Shown: positions 34,601 through 46,679, counted from the stretch's first letter. The stretch is 64,000 bases of DNA from Paracamarosporium sp. OC-R06-R3 (GCA_019828545.1 JACVRA010000274.1:41641-105640); one strand, 5' to 3'. Notes: generated from the sequence alone by a model not told the origin. A program made the numbers and translations.

Positions 34601-36789
34601 CATCGACCGAGTAATTTGTGTTGCGAAGCATTGTGTTTCTCAAGTTTAACACTTCTTCGGACAAGCAGCTCAAAGGAATTTCAGTTAGAAGACGAAGTTG
34701 CCAAGTAGTCCCCTACGCCTCGTTAGCTCAGATAGAGTACTTGCAAATGCAGCATCCGTACCACGTGATTGTCCTTGAGTGCATCCATCGACCCACTCGA
34801 TATAAGCCATCGGATATATCTACCCAAGGAAAACGTGTTTGAGCGCATCAATTCCGCAACAACTCTGAAGACCAGTTCCGACTCTTTGCTATGACCCGAA
34901 GTCAAATATGGGAGATGTCCCAATATAACTTCGCAAACCTCTATACCGTTTTCCTTCCACTTGCGGAGTAACCGAGTGACAAGATATACACGGTGCAAGC
35001 CCTGCCGATGGACACATGATGCCCATCGCAGAACGGCCCAGATAAGACGGCCGGGATCCGAAATGAGGGTCAGGCAGTTGGAAGCCAGATCATCTATCAA
35101 GTTTGTTGCCTGGTACTCCACACCATCCAAAAGTTGATATAACGTGCGCATGGATTTTTGCACTGAAGATCCGAGGCCTTGAGAGCGCATAATATACTTG
35201 TTCCTGCGGTCCAAACCGGAGATTACATGGGAAATATGAGGGTTATTTTGACGCTGCACAAACATGTGTAGCACTTGGCTGTACCTTTCCCAATTATCAG
35301 GAAGCACAAAACAAGCAGGCTGACTAAAGGCGGCCTGGGTAATCATGCGCTCAAGAATACCGAGTACAGATACTTCTTCCATCTCCATGCAAAGGGCATA
35401 AATCTGTACGCTAATTAGTACCAGAATTTTTAGGCCAGGTGTAGGGCTTCTTGCCTTTTCCACATGAGTCAGCAGTAATTCTGCAAACCGTTTGGCACGA
35501 CGACGAGAAGACAAGATACTGTCCCAGAAGACGGAAACGCGGGCGATTAGAATCCAAACGAGCAGGCGCTCTGTGGATGAAGAGTCGAGACCCTTCAAAA
35601 TCCACTCTATTAGATGGTCCTCTTCCACAAGTTCCTCGCTGAAGAGCTGTGCTGCGAGTTTTAGGCTAGTTCTGTCAGCGGGTTCTAAACGACGCAATTA
35701 AAGTACCTACGCGTATAGCATACGATGAGTAAAATTCTGCTGCCCAATGGTCGCGAACACGCCATCTACAAATTGCTCGACCGAGCTTGTCCAGCCCCGA
35801 ACCCACGTACTTGTGCCTGCCTGGCCTTTCCGTTTATGGGCCCGCATTTCGTTGGTCCCCACGCACTTGGCCAACCACACAGCTCGCGCAAGGGGTATCT
35901 TCTTGTTGAGACATTGGTCAAGGAGAACCTTGCCGGTGATGCCGTGCGGAATGGTACGACTCAGTCGACGTATCCCGATTAAGGGATTTGCTAAGTCGTG
36001 GAGCCATGCCTCTCGAGTGGAGTCTCGTAGTGTCAAACGGGGAGGTGGTTTGAAGGTATTTGGCGCGAGGAGCCGATTGTAAGCCTGGCGTCTTTCGGAG
36101 ACGGCGATGAATAATGCCGACAACGTCGATAAACCGTTCTTACTCTTGAGGGCTGCCCATACTGACGGTCGCGCAGTGTTCGTCTCGTTCATGATTTGGG
36201 GCTTGTTGCCGATGCCACCCTTGACAAGCGCCTCATTGAGCATATCTTCCGGATGGTTGCCTGTCCACGGATACAGGCCGGCAACTTCTACTCGGCTGTC
36301 AGTACGCACCTCTCGCAGCGACTCCACTTGAAACTCACTTCCCCCCGGGAAAACAGTGGCGGAGGCGGGGATGTCCTGATCCACAGGCTTTCCTAAAAAA
36401 GGGTCGGGCTTGACGCCGCTACCTCCAGGGACTATACGATGCCTTTGAAAGAGATCAGGGGGTGCGGGCAGGCAGAGCCGCGGGGGAACCGGTAAGGTTA
36501 AAGCAGTCGGATTGGGCTCCGAGGGCTCGAAGCTGCCGTCGGCGGCTGTGCCAAAGAAAAGCTGAGGCTTGCCCTTGGGAGGAGCGCGCACAGGCGGCTC
36601 GCTGGCCACCCTCGAAAGACCATCCAGTTGGCCTGGTTTCCCCTTGAGTTTGGCTCGATCGTCAGCGACGCGGTCGTGCTCTCCTGCCACGTCCTGACCA
36701 TGCCGCCCGCCTGCCGCCCGCCACGCCGATGAAGACGGCGGCGCACTCCCACGATGTCGCACGGAATCCTGTGCACCTAAAGAAGCCAT
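31675..36789 (-). CDS. MED12: Mediator complex subunit 12 (SRB8)
   Basis: A subunit of the Mediator CDK8 kinase module, which represses or tunes RNA polymerase II transcription. Seven exons fit: 36339-36789, 35711-36287, 34762-35665, 33242-34712, 32940-33178, 32594-32892 and 31675-32539, 4806 nt (1601 aa), typical for filamentous fungi. The Med12 signature YPWTGNHPEDML lies near residue 155, followed by NETNTARPSVW, FKPPPRLTL, RRLSRTIPHGITGKVLLDQCL and AVWLAKCVGTNEMRA, all hallmarks of the family. The long middle part is helical. The C-terminus is Gln/Ser-rich with two LQ(K/R)TSSSSG repeats. The 51-bp intron at 36288-36338 keeps the frame and was placed by family similarity. The N-terminal 130 residues are poorly conserved. 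It is divergent from the Asterix gene. Confidence 0.95.
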
Positions 36790-37121
36790 CGCATGGAGAC
36801 CGTGTTCATGTTCGTGTGGAGGGCGAGCGGAGGGCGGGAGGCAAGGGCTGACGAGGAGTGGACTTGGCTTGTGCGTGTACGTAGTATTTGAAAACGGCCG
36901 ATACGTTAAGAAACAAACTATACAAATGCACAGGGACAGTGGAAAGGCGATGGGAGCAATGTAGTCAGGAGTTGCGGAGGGGGAACGGCATCGAAGTCGG
37001 CCAGCGCGACAAACAGGGTCTGGCGTAAGTCAGCCATCCATCTGCCGGTGTGTGTGCGACCACCACTTCTGCACCACCTCCACCCACCATCGCCTTGCAT
37101 CCTGCGCCTCGCTGCATCAGA
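36790..37121. promoter_or_regulatory. Shared divergent promoter, MED12 / Asterix
   Basis: The 332-bp interval between two start codons on opposite strands serves both genes. No TATA box is obvious. C-rich stretches lie close to the Asterix start. Confidence 0.6.
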
Positions 37122-37933
37122 ATGGCGTCTAACAAGAAGGACATGAGACGGGTCGATCTGAGTATGGTTCCTACCATTCCCGCCCCCTACACGCCCTCAC
37201 TCGGTCCCTCGCATGTTGAACCCCCAAGCTCCACCCCCATCAATGAAGATCAAGCCCATGTCACGTGCACTAACTCTGGGGTATAGTCGTGCCCTATGCC
37301 GAACCGGCTAAGGAGAAGTCGGATGGCGACATGGCTAGTACGTATATTCTCAGTGTACATGATTCTTCAGAGCTGTTACTAACATGACCTACAGGCACTA
37401 TGGCGACAACGTTGCCGATGGCTGCAGTGAGTCTCCCATAACCTACCTTGCGTGCATCTTCCCCTGCTGAATGCCTCGTCCAGATCTTCACTCGCAACAA
37501 GTAAGGGTAGTCTAGGATCGCACGAAAGTTAGTGCTAACACTTGTGTGTGCGTTGTAGGATGATTGGATGGTTCGTCTTAATCTGGCCATTTTTTGTCAC
37601 ATTACTGACTGCACAAAGGGTTGCCGTAGTCTTCGCACTTCAATCGTGGCTCGCGGAGAGTCCTGAGCAAAGGAGAACAGCTGCTACCCCGGCCTACTTT
37701 TCTGTAGGCATGAGTTGTAGGTTGGCCATCTTTTGAGCAGACCATATGATCACAACTAACATCAGCAGTCATGTCGTTGCTCGTTGTAAGTCCGACTGTG
37801 CATGCATCCCTTGTGAGGATCGCAGACTCATTTTAAAAAGGGATACATGCCACTGTTCCTACCACCAGTCCCCATCCAAGCAGCTGGAACAGGCTCTGGT
37901 ACAGAAGCGCCTTCCGCCGTCCCCCCTTCCTAG
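37122..37933 (+). CDS. Asterix (WDR83OS/UPF0139) ER membrane protein
   Basis: A fungal homologue of Asterix, which in animals forms the PAT complex with CCDC47 and shields polar transmembrane segments during ER insertion. Eight exons: 37122-37161, 37287-37337, 37395-37426, 37484-37500, 37559-37570, 37619-37713, 37769-37785 and 37841-37933. They total 357 nt (118 aa). The spliced protein begins MASNKKDMRRVDLIVPYAEP and continues with STMATTLPMAAIFTRNKMIGW and the membrane segment after it. LAESPEQRR and ATPAYFSVGM precede a second hydrophobic segment, and the protein ends AVPPS. Exon 5 is only 12 bp and exons 4 and 7 are 17 bp. Intron 1 is 125 bp; the rest are 48-58 bp. Every joint keeps the frame and the family sequence. 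Confidence 0.9.
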
Positions 37934-38259
37934 TCGTCTGGATGTTCGATGCGGCTTCAGTGTGTCCCGGGGGCGACGGTCTGTGGTTGCCGCTATCGTC
38001 AGGGCTCACGTTTATACGTCTCGGCCCAGTAAAAAGGGGGATCATCAACGGGTTGTTGCATTCCAGGATCAGTAATTATTGGATATCTCACACATCTTTG
38101 TATGATACTATCTTACAGTGCACTTGTTTTACATGCCGTCAAAGTGAAGAAACGGACAATTGCCTCATGTGACTCCATGCCTGCTGCCGCCGGCAACATG
38201 CCTGACGAACCCGGCTCTCCCTCGCGTTTTAACCTTCTTGTCTCAAAGCCACGAGAGTA

Positions 38260-39380
38260 TCAGGCGGCTTGAAATGCATTCACATTCCTTGCATACTCTT
38301 CGCCATGCTCAATCGTCTCTGGCGTGCTGAAGTCCGTAAAGCCCCAAATCTTCCATTCCTTGTATGAACCGCGTATAAATTGTCTTTGCAGAACGAGGTA
38401 TTCGTCGACATCAGGGTGTCTTGGTGTAGATCCGCCCTTGTGAGAACTACGCGGTCCGATAAGTTTGAGCATCTGGTTACTTCGAATGCGAAAGACGACC
38501 TGGTGTATTCCTGTCTGCTCGTAGCCCGGAAGTGAAAGAGGACTTGCGAGATTCGACACGATAGTGCAGCTCGGTTCGCCCTCTACATTCCACCGCATCT
38601 GCAGACCAGTCGGACGAGAGTCTATGCGCTTCTGGAATTCTTTCGCTACGCCAGAAACACAAAGTTGGGATATCGCTTTAGAGTCGGCGCTGTCAAAGTT
38701 AGTCATCGTTGCAACGCGGCATGAGAATGAAGCGATGAGAGAAGATGGGGATATGAGCCGGCCTACTTCGCGAATGATTCATAAAGATGTTTGTACTTCT
38801 GCACAGCTTTGTGATTCAGCTGTCTGCGGTTGCTGAACCAGTACATATGAGGCTTATTCGTACTGAAGCTGCGTTTGAAGCGCCACAGTCTGTCCATGCG
38901 TCAACTTTATGATCAAGTTATCCTTGCGCATCGAGCCAGACATACTGGAACCAGGCCGTTGCCCGCGATGTGATCCACTTCCATTCATACCACAACCGCT
39001 CTTTGAGAGAAAACCGAGTCAATGGAAACAACGGGGCGTGGACGAAGGTACCTGCTCTGCATCAGCCTCAGGGATACGCAAGCGCGCCGCAATCAAGCAG
39101 GCAAAAAGCGGCCATTGTTCTTACCAGGGACTAAACCGATATCCTCGGGAACATTGCGTTCATCGCTCATTTGCTCTTCTTGTAGCGCACTCGAAGCCTT
39201 TCCCTGTTGGTGGCGCGCTGCTGTTGCGGCCACGACGGGATCAAGAAGCCCTTTTCTTTTAACATCGCGAGAAACCCGTGCTAACGTCGGTGTGGACGAG
39301 AAAAAGCGGCTCGAAAGCGGTACAGCTAGGCTCTGCCGATGCAGCGGCCTGTATAACCGGAGGGGTAGGTGTGTCGACAT
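38260..39380 (-). CDS. Mba1 / mL45-like mitochondrial protein (Tim44-like domain)
   Basis: Proteins of this family attach mitochondrial ribosomes to the inner membrane and help insert mitochondrially made proteins. Four exons, 39125-39380, 38946-39051, 38767-38889 and 38260-38689, total 915 nt (304 aa). The N-terminus MSTHLPLRLYRPLHRQSLAV with SSRFFSSTPTLARVSRD is a textbook mitochondrial presequence with a likely cleavage site. Then come PGTFVHAPLFPLTRFSL, a basic middle part, and the Tim44-like fold with MRWNVEGEPSCTIVSNLAS, HQVVFRIRSNQMLKLIGP and EYLVLQRQF near the end. The choice between Mba1 and mL45 naming is open, since fungi often have one protein for both. Confidence 0.8.
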
Positions 39381-39675
39381 GGAGTTGTGGGAAGCGCAAA
39401 GTGGGCAATTGCTAGAGATTGCGGACCTCCGTCCGAATAGACATAGAGCCAGTAACTCTGTCGAGGTCCGTGCACCATCGGACAGTGTCACGTGGAACCA
39501 TCGCGACGGCATTCCGATAACTATGAAATATCAACGCAGCATCGATGTCACCCTACTACTATTAGGGTACAGTTCCACGTCGATGTCTCCGTAAATCTAT
39601 TACATAGAAGCAAGACTTGAGTTTGTGGTGCAGGTACAAACGAATGCCTATATTTCTTCGAAGGCATAATATTCA

Positions 39676-39758
39676 CGAAGAAGCTCGTTCTTATTAACTA
39701 TTCGGTCACAGCATTGAGCCCACTCAGGCCGAATGGTCAATAAGAACGAGCTCCTTCG
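39676..39758. repeat. 30-bp inverted repeat (foldback)
   Basis: Arms 39676-39705 and 39729-39758 match at 27 of 30 positions, with a 23-bp loop between them. The core AGCTCGTTCTTATT is exact. All three differences are transitions. The repeat lies between the start of the Mba1-like gene and the end of the RIM2 gene, both on the minus strand. It may be a small MITE-like foldback or a structured RNA element. Confidence 0.85.
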
Positions 39759-40072
39759 TAGAGCCATCGTTGCAACGAAATCATTGTGAAACGGGTTGCT
39801 CAGGTATAACTTTTATTATGGGTATGTTTGTGCATGTCTCTTCCGACATTGCTAATCTATGCTCTTTCCGTGCCTGGACTCGTTCGCAGAGTCGCATGTT
39901 TAGTAGTAGTACAGTATATTACAGTGATCCCACAGAGTGTCAAGCTGAGATCGTATGTACAGGACTTAAGAGAAGAGTGGGTATCAACGCCGCCATATCC
40001 TTTTCTTCCTCCTTCTCGCAACGCCGTTTGCCGAATGAAAACCCAAATTAGTATAAGGCCGTGAGAGATGGC

Positions 40073-41338
40073 TTAAAGGTTGCTGCTGGTCCCTAGGAGC
40101 TTCAATACTGCCTCGTACGTGCCGAACATAATTGCTGCGCTCGGCACTACTCGAAACATGTGAGGAACTAGCCCACCATATAATGCTACCATGCCCTCCT
40201 CTTTCCATATCAATCGGAAACATTGGGCTAGGCCTGTGTACTTCTGCTGTCCGTTCTCCATGGGAGCCTGCCGCAATCGGGTTCGTACGACCTAAGAGTC
40301 TCAGTATGCGCTCCAACTTGTCAATCAGATGTACGTAGACCTTACTCACCTCATGAGGGTACGTTATCAGGGCAGCAACAAATTTGGCTACGCCCGCCGC
40401 GGACACTTTGCCTGTCCATGCCAAAGTTTGATCCCATGCTGTGGGTGGTCGGCCACTATTTGCAACCCTCTCTTCTCGTCTTGCTAAGGCTATCTTCATC
40501 TGCTCGTATAGCATCCACTGCAAAGTACTCTCCGTGACACCTAAATAGCTTGCCGTCAGACCGCGATACAGGCCCCGTATTCCTTCCTTTCGAATCGTTT
40601 GCATGGTGCAGTCGAGTGCATTCTGATACTGCCGGCCGCGCCCATCGGCGTGGGTGTGCTTATCGAGTTGTAGTCTGGTCTTGACAAGCCAGATAGGATT
40701 GGTCGCCGTGCCAGTCACAACACCAGCACAGGCAGCTGCGCAGAGATGAACCCAGGCTGACTCCTTCCCATCGTTGAAGTAGGTACTGATGATTCGCTTG
40801 CCATTGCCGTACGTGTAGAAATTGATTGCGCGTGCGGGCACAACGCCGATTAGATTCGGGCCAAGGCCTTTGAACAGGGCTCGCCAGCCTTCTGCTTTAG
40901 GCACCTGCCACAGAATCTCCCCCGTCTCACGGATGTGTAGCAGCGAGCTGCGCGCGAAGGTCATGGTCTCGATGGGAGGTAGGCCGCGGGCTGCGCGCAT
41001 CGCAGCAAGGTGCTGCTGGTAATATGTCGACTGAAGACGGGTCTTGAGTACATCGAGCGGGGCGGTCAGAGTCGCAGATGCCATGCCACCGAGCCTGTTC
41101 CCAAGTGAGTATGCAGCTTGCGTGAACACATGTTGCGGAGCAGGTTGTCTTACCCGCCGGCGATGAAGTGTGCCCATGACTTTGCAAAAGGCGAGCCTGC
41201 GGCCGCTACCGGAGTGCCATCTGGAAGCTTCGGAGGAACAACTTCACCGGTCTCGCGTGATTGCGGGAGGAGAGTCTGTCTGAACGGGGTGTTGTCGTCG
41301 TGGATACTGCGAGGGCGCGGTGCGTGATCGAGGGTCAT
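40073..41338 (-). CDS. RIM2: Mitochondrial pyrimidine nucleotide carrier, RIM2 type
   Basis: An inner-membrane carrier that exchanges pyrimidine (deoxy)nucleotides; in yeast it is needed for mitochondrial DNA upkeep. Three exons, 41154-41338, 40350-41094 and 40073-40291, total 1149 nt (382 aa; yeast Rim2 is 377). The three carrier repeats carry PLDVLKTRLQ, PIWLVKTRLQ and PHEVVRTRLR, the last split by an intron. The family-specific insert ETMTFARSSLLHIRETGEIL, then VPKAEGWRALFKGLGPNL and RAINFYTYGNGKRI, identifies the RIM2/SLC25A33-36 branch. The start MTLDHAPRPRSIHDDNTPF gives normal length. It shares a 284-bp promoter with CIA30. Confidence 0.93.
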
Positions 41339-41622
41339 CGAAACGGCAGTGGCGCTGGTGGATGCTGCAGGCGCGACCGAGAGTATCGTGATGGTTGCGT
41401 CGTAGGCAAGGTGATAGCGGCGAGGACAGCGTGTGGGTGTGTGGACAGGAGAGAGGTGCGATTGCTCGCAGCACTTTGCGAGAAATTTAGGAGCCGGAAG
41501 CGGCCTAGCGATCTGTGAAGCGGCCGCCGCGTCATGCAGCATGGTTGTTCGCGCGTCTCCACTCGAGCTCGAGCCTCCGCTGCATGTCCGCCTCGATCCC
41601 ACCACCATAGCCGTACCCATAT
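41339..41622. promoter_or_regulatory. Shared divergent promoter, RIM2 / CIA30
   Basis: 284 bp between the start codons of two nuclear genes for mitochondrial proteins, facing away from each other. The arrangement would allow joint control. I see no named motif that I can support. Confidence 0.6.
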
Positions 41623-42462
41623 GTGACGATGCGGCCGTCAGCACGATGCCTGGCGCCTGGCTTCATCAGGCGCAGTGTTGACGAGTTCAAGCGACTGTCC
41701 AATTATGGTAAGTGGTCCCGTCTCGCTCTGCGCTTTCGGGCAAAACTGATTCCAGCAGCGCTCAATCTTGAGGGATTGCGGTCGCCCTCGAAGCCCTACC
41801 CCTTGATCCTCTTCGACGAGCAGGATTCCGTCACGAGATGCAAGCGCATGAGCGACAAAGATATCGGCGGTTTCTCTTCGGCCAACCTCGACTATCATAA
41901 GGCCACGCCATCTGCGCCTGCCCACGCACGCTTCCACGGTAACATATCTGTCGAGCTGCCCCAAGATCAGCCGCATGTGCAGCGCACCGGCTATGCTGGC
42001 TGGCGCACCCTGGACCGTGGCTTCACCATCTTTGGAAAGACGTTGTGGGACGTGGATTCGTATTCCTATCTAGCCATCCACTTCAAGTCCGACGCCCGCA
42101 AGTACTTTGTCAATGTCCAGACTGAATCAATCGTACCGACAGACATCCATCAACATCGTCTATATTCAAAGACGCCTGGCGAGTGGGAGACTATCTTAAT
42201 CAAATGGAACGAGTTTGTGCGCACGAACCACGGACAAGTAGTGGAGCCGCAGCGGGAGATGCTCACACAGAAGGTGCGGACAGTAGGCATGGCATTAATC
42301 GACCGCATACCAGGACCGTATGATCTCAGCATAAGCAAGGTGTGGGCCACCAACGCTGGAAGTGACGATTATATCCTGGCTTCGGTTAAGGGTGCCATCT
42401 CGGGGCTTCCGGTGTCTTCTACACGACAGCGCGGCTTCGAAAAAGTAGAGACACCCAAATGA
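41623..42462 (+). CDS. CIA30: Complex I intermediate-associated protein 30 (NDUFAF1 homologue)
   Basis: An assembly factor for respiratory complex I in the mitochondrial matrix. Two exons, 41623-41707 and 41759-42462, total 789 nt (262 aa). The 51-bp intron (GTAAGT...CAG) keeps the frame, but its removal joins DEFKRLSNY to ALNLEGL as expected. CIA30-domain features are DKDIGGFSSANLDY, ARFHGNISVELP, TGYAGWRTLDRG, WDVDSYSYLAIHFKSDARKY and the C-terminal VGMALIDRIPGPYDLSI. The short basic N-terminus (MTMRPSARCLAPGFIRRS) may be the import signal. This is a standard member of the family. Confidence 0.93.
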   Translation: MTMRPSARCLAPGFIRRSVDEFKRLSNYGKWSRLALRFRAKLIPAALNLEGLRSPSKPYPLILFDEQDSVTRCKRMSDKDIGGFSSANLDYHKATPSAPAHARFHGNISVELPQDQPHVQRTGYAGWRTLDRGFTIFGKTLWDVDSYSYLAIHFKSDARKYFVNVQTESIVPTDIHQHRLYSKTPGEWETILIKWNEFVRTNHGQVVEPQREMLTQKVRTVGMALIDRIPGPYDLSISKVWATNAGSDDYILASVKGAISGLPVSSTRQRGFEKVETPK

Positions 42463-42940
42463 GAACTTCCGAATGAGCACGTAACATAGCGTGTGTTGTG
42501 AGAGTGATGGCGATGTACAATGCTACAAGACTGCCGATTGGGATCGGGTTGGTAAACATAGACTCTCAAAAAAATATCAGATACCGATATGCCAACATCA
42601 AATTCAGATTCTTCATCGTTCAAGTACAATGGCTCTGAAGCAAACGTGCAAGCGCGTATCAAAATCTTGTTCAGGTGCCTGCGCGCCTAGTCACATGACA
42701 ACGCGCGTTAGCCATATGTCAGATTCGCTTGGGCAAGCATTCCAAGTTTGGCTACTCTACTTCACACCATCCGCACCCAAACTTACCCCAGAACTGCACA
42801 GCTCGCCTCCTGTAATATTGGGGGGAAACCTGCAGACCAGACAATTTGTCATGAGTGTGCAAACAGATTCCATGGACTTTTCAAAACATTCGAGCCACCA
42901 ATACACGCAGTAGCGCCATCCCCTCAGCATATCCATCGCC
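42463..42940. other. Intergenic, 3' end of CIA30 and APC5 promoter
   Basis: 478 bp between two genes in the same direction. It should hold the CIA30 terminator and the APC5 promoter. I see no gene or strong repeat. Confidence 0.5.
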
Positions 42941-45591
42941 ATGTCGAAACCGCGGTATCTCACCGCGCCTAAGATCAGTCTTCTAGTTCTTATTCAGTTA
43001 TACTGTGATTCGGAATTTCCCTCTTCCGCCACCATTCCAGTTCTTTCTTTCGTTCTCTCACATACCTTCCCCACGCGTGCATCAGCTGCTCGCGCGCCTG
43101 CTGCTGCAGAACAACATCTCCTGCCGCTCTCGATCCAGGCTTTCGAAAAAGTACTTCAGAATCATGCATCCACTATGCCAGGGCGCACGCTGCTAGATGA
43201 TTTTCTCAGACGCATGTGGCAGATGAACTCGGTAGATTCGCTTTTTGACCTTTTCAGCGGTCTGGGAAACTTGTTGATTCCACTTAAAGAGGAGCAATCT
43301 GAAGAGATAGTTTTAAGACACATACATCTGTCACCTACATCACCACTCGGCGCCCTTGTCAGACAAGCTCGCTTGGAATTCGCGCGACTTCCTTTCGACG
43401 ACGTTGTGCGACTATGGTATACCTTCATCACCTACCGTGCACCGACCGCTCAATGGGCAGATAAACTGGCTGGGCTAGATTCATCCTGCATAGATGTCGT
43501 GGTGACGGATATGGGATTGAGCAAGGACGACGTTCTTTTTGAGATGACTTACGGTCACCTTTCGGGCAGAGATCAAGCTACTAGCCCGTTCAGTCTTGAT
43601 GATCTTGAGCGCATCCTCGAGTTCCTACTCCACAAATTCCAACGTAGATATACCCTTTCCAGTATTGCATCATTTACTAAGAAGTTTAGGGCTCGGCTCC
43701 CGTGTACCAGAGGAAATAAAAGATTCGCTTCGGCATCTCCTTGAATCATCCGATACTGTTCCTAGGCAAACACATCTGGTCCTACTCTTTGATGCCTGGA
43801 AATCTGGTGATTACTCTTCGGCTTTCGATAATCTCCATCGTTATTTCGACCATGCAATGCAAGCGCGAGAAAGGATACATTATCAGTATGCTTTGCTACA
43901 CATGGCTGTTCTTCAAGCCGACTTTGGATGTTTCGGGGAAGCTATTGCTGCCATCAATGAGACCATAGCTACAGCAAGGGAGAACCAAGATATACACTGT
44001 CTTAATTTCAGTCTCAACTGGCTGACTCACATGAGCAAAGCCTACCCCGAACAGATGAAACGAGCTGGTTATGTAGGGATGCTGGGGTCCGAAAGGGAAG
44101 GGCTGGCCTTCCTGAAAGTGAAAGCTAGAGAGACTAGGAGCTACAACTTACTAAGTGCAACACTGTTGAGCGAAGCAAAGCTGTGCTTGCTTTCGGTAAG
44201 CGGCCTTTCTATCTGCTCCCGAGGCTATGCAGCTAATACATTCCTGAGGGTGACCTCGCTACCCGCGCTTTCGAGCTTCTCTATCAGTCATCCCACTTGA
44301 GTCTCAAGGAGAATGTAGGGAGTCGTGGCTCCCATCTACTATTCCAATCCGCGTTGTACTCGCGCTTAGGCAAATCGATCTTGTCTGAGGCGAATTGTCA
44401 GCTTTTGCTTGACTGTTACCAACGTGGATGTCCATTGGATGAACGTATTAGAGCACTCGGTCGTCGCTCGTTCTTGGTGAGGTTTTCCGGCGCACCTGAT
44501 CGGACCAAGCTGATTGTTACAAGGCCCTGCAAAGGTGCCAATACGATGAAGCTCTCCGTCTCCTCGCATCAACAGAACAATTCATGCATCGTTCATTGAA
44601 GTTCCACCAGTATGTGCATCTTTGCGCGGGATTAGTGAAACTCAAAAGAGCTATACGTCAGTACGTGCTTCCTCCCACTCAGGCAGTGTCGTGTACCTAC
44701 TGATCATGCCACCAGCCAAGATTGGACAGCATGTGAAGCCCTCTTCTCTTACCTGCGGCCGGGCTCGTTAACGGATCCCGAATTGACCTTCCTAATATCC
44801 GAATCGCGTATCGACTATCTTGTGGCGCGCGGGCTGTACACGGACGCGTGGGCCGCTGTAGAAAAGCTGTCTGCCACGTTGAAGGACCAAGGCGCCGACG
44901 TCATACAACATTTATCCCTACTCATCGCCAAAGCAGATATATCCAGAAGAGCTGGCCGCCCCGCGAGAGGTTTCAGTGTCGCTCTCAGGGCAGCTAGTGT
45001 GGCGTTCAGGGCACACCTCAAAACATGTTTGTGTACCGCGGTGGGCTTACTAGCGAACCTTCTGGTCTCGAACGCAGAATACAACGCTGCAGTGAGCTTG
45101 CTGAGCGTTATAATACCCCAGGTTCGTCCACCACACAGCCCCTGGGGCGATCCAGGTGCACCACAGAGCTTCTCGTGTGCTGATTCAAACAGTCACTCGA
45201 AATCGGCGACGTCCATGTTACAGGTAACCTATACTCGCATTTGGGCGATGCTTACATGGGCCTTGCGGGCATGGATGAAGGTACTGACCCCGCAAATATT
45301 TACCTGCGAGCAATCCGCATCAGCCGTGCCGAGTTGTACATTGACAGGGCTCGTGAATGTAAGTCGTCCCTGTGCACTGAATGGAATCACCTACGTTGGA
45401 AAACTGACGAATCTCCAGGTTTCAAAAAGGCCGAGGATGTGGAAGGGGAATGTAACCAGCTTATGAAGAAGGCAGTCATCACAAGGTTAAGAGGAGACGA
45501 AGAACTGGCGGAAGAATGGGCACAAGATTACAATCGAGTGTGGGAGCAAGGTATGGAGCGTATTGCAAACAACAGCATCAAGGTGGCCTAG
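42941..45591 (+). CDS. APC5: Anaphase-promoting complex subunit 5
   Basis: A scaffold subunit of the APC/C ubiquitin ligase, built of TPR-like helices, needed for the metaphase-anaphase transition. Seven exons: 42941-43643, 43690-44195, 44249-44476, 44524-44660, 44716-45121, 45193-45358 and 45419-45591. They total 2319 nt (772 aa). The N-terminal helical domain starts MSKPRYLTAPKISLLVLIQL. The central APC5 block FDAWKSGDYSSAFDNLHRYF, HMAVLQADFGCFGEAIAAIN and FSLNWL is diagnostic. The region SALYSRLG with LLLDCYQRGCPLDERIRALG continues the TPR array, and the protein ends NNSIKVA. Introns of 46-71 bp all have clean borders. Confidence 0.92.
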
Positions 45592-45800
45592 ACAATAGTT
45601 GTGAACAATGATTGTGTGCGCTTGTAGGAGAATTCACACGAATACACTGTTACAGATGCGGTTCATGAAACGGTAGTACTCAAAGATGAAAGTTCGGACA
45701 GGACAAATGAAATGCATTGGCCAGCGACGTAGGTGCCGGGGTTTTATGTACAATATCAACGCGCGGGTACCGCTGCGTAGTCAGACATGTGTGGAGGCTT

Positions 45801-46364
45801 CTACTCGTCCTTCTTGTGGTAGTTGACCTTGTCGTTCCAGAAGAGGGTCTAGGCGGGATATGAGCCAAGTGATGGTGCCCCGAGAGGGCAAGACTGACCT
45901 TGTCACCGTCACCCCAGAAGAAGTTCTTGGTGCGGATGTTCTGGTAGGAGTACTCGGGCTTCTCCTCGATGGGGACGTCGTGGGCCTTGTGCTCCCAGTG
46001 AGCGTCCCACCTCATCTTGCCGTTGACGGCGGCAACGACCAGGCATGGTACGGCAACGCTAGCGGGTGTCAGAAGGGTGCTTGGTGGAGGCGGCAGGGGG
46101 AGAGTCATACTAGACGGTGAGCTTGAACCAGAAATCTGCGGGTCGTGGTCAGCACAGCACGGATGGAGCGTGGCCCGGCGGACACTTACCACCGCTCTCG
46201 GCGGCATGCTCCTGGATGCGGGCACGCTCGCGGTTGAACTCGTTGTCCTCGGCTCCGGCGAACTGCTTGGGGGACTCGCTGCTGTACATGCGGCGGCGGA
46301 GGGGCGCGCGGACGGCGGGCGCCATGCGCTGGCTGGCGCGGAAAAGAGTGCGCTGGGCAAGCAT
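45801..46364 (-). CDS. COX13: Cytochrome c oxidase subunit VIa (COX13)
   Basis: A nuclear-encoded regulatory subunit of respiratory complex IV in the inner mitochondrial membrane. Four exons, 46190-46364, 46111-46135, 45899-46058 and 45801-45848, total 408 nt (135 aa). MLAQRTLFRASQRMAPAVRA and the RRRMYSSESP junction form the presequence. The single membrane helix is DFWFKLTVYVAVPCLVVAAV, with its first part encoded by a 25-bp exon. The conserved HWEHKAHDVPIEEKPEYSY, IRTKNFFWGDGDKTLFWNDK and the C-terminal NYHKKDE are typical of fungal COX13. It converges with APC5, with 209 bp between stop codons. Confidence 0.95.
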
Positions 46365-46679
46365 TGCGGCGGTCGGGGGCGGATTGCAGGCGGTCGGGGT
46401 GCAATTGGTGACGGGGTGGGCGGACGGGGTGAGGTTGGAGTGTCGAAGCTTGCGGCAGCTCGAGTTGTTGCACGATCAGGCGAGCTTGGCGGGCGATGGT
46501 TGGTCCGTGCGCGCTAGCCTCCACAGACAACGTGACGTCGCCGCATTCTTCTACTCCTCGACGGCCAACTCAACCCCTGCTGTTGCGTTCCAAGCTTGCT
46601 GCCACGACATCTGCTATTCAACGACATCTGCTATGTCGCTGATGCAAGCTTGGACCGCAACGAAATCAGCAGGGTTTGA

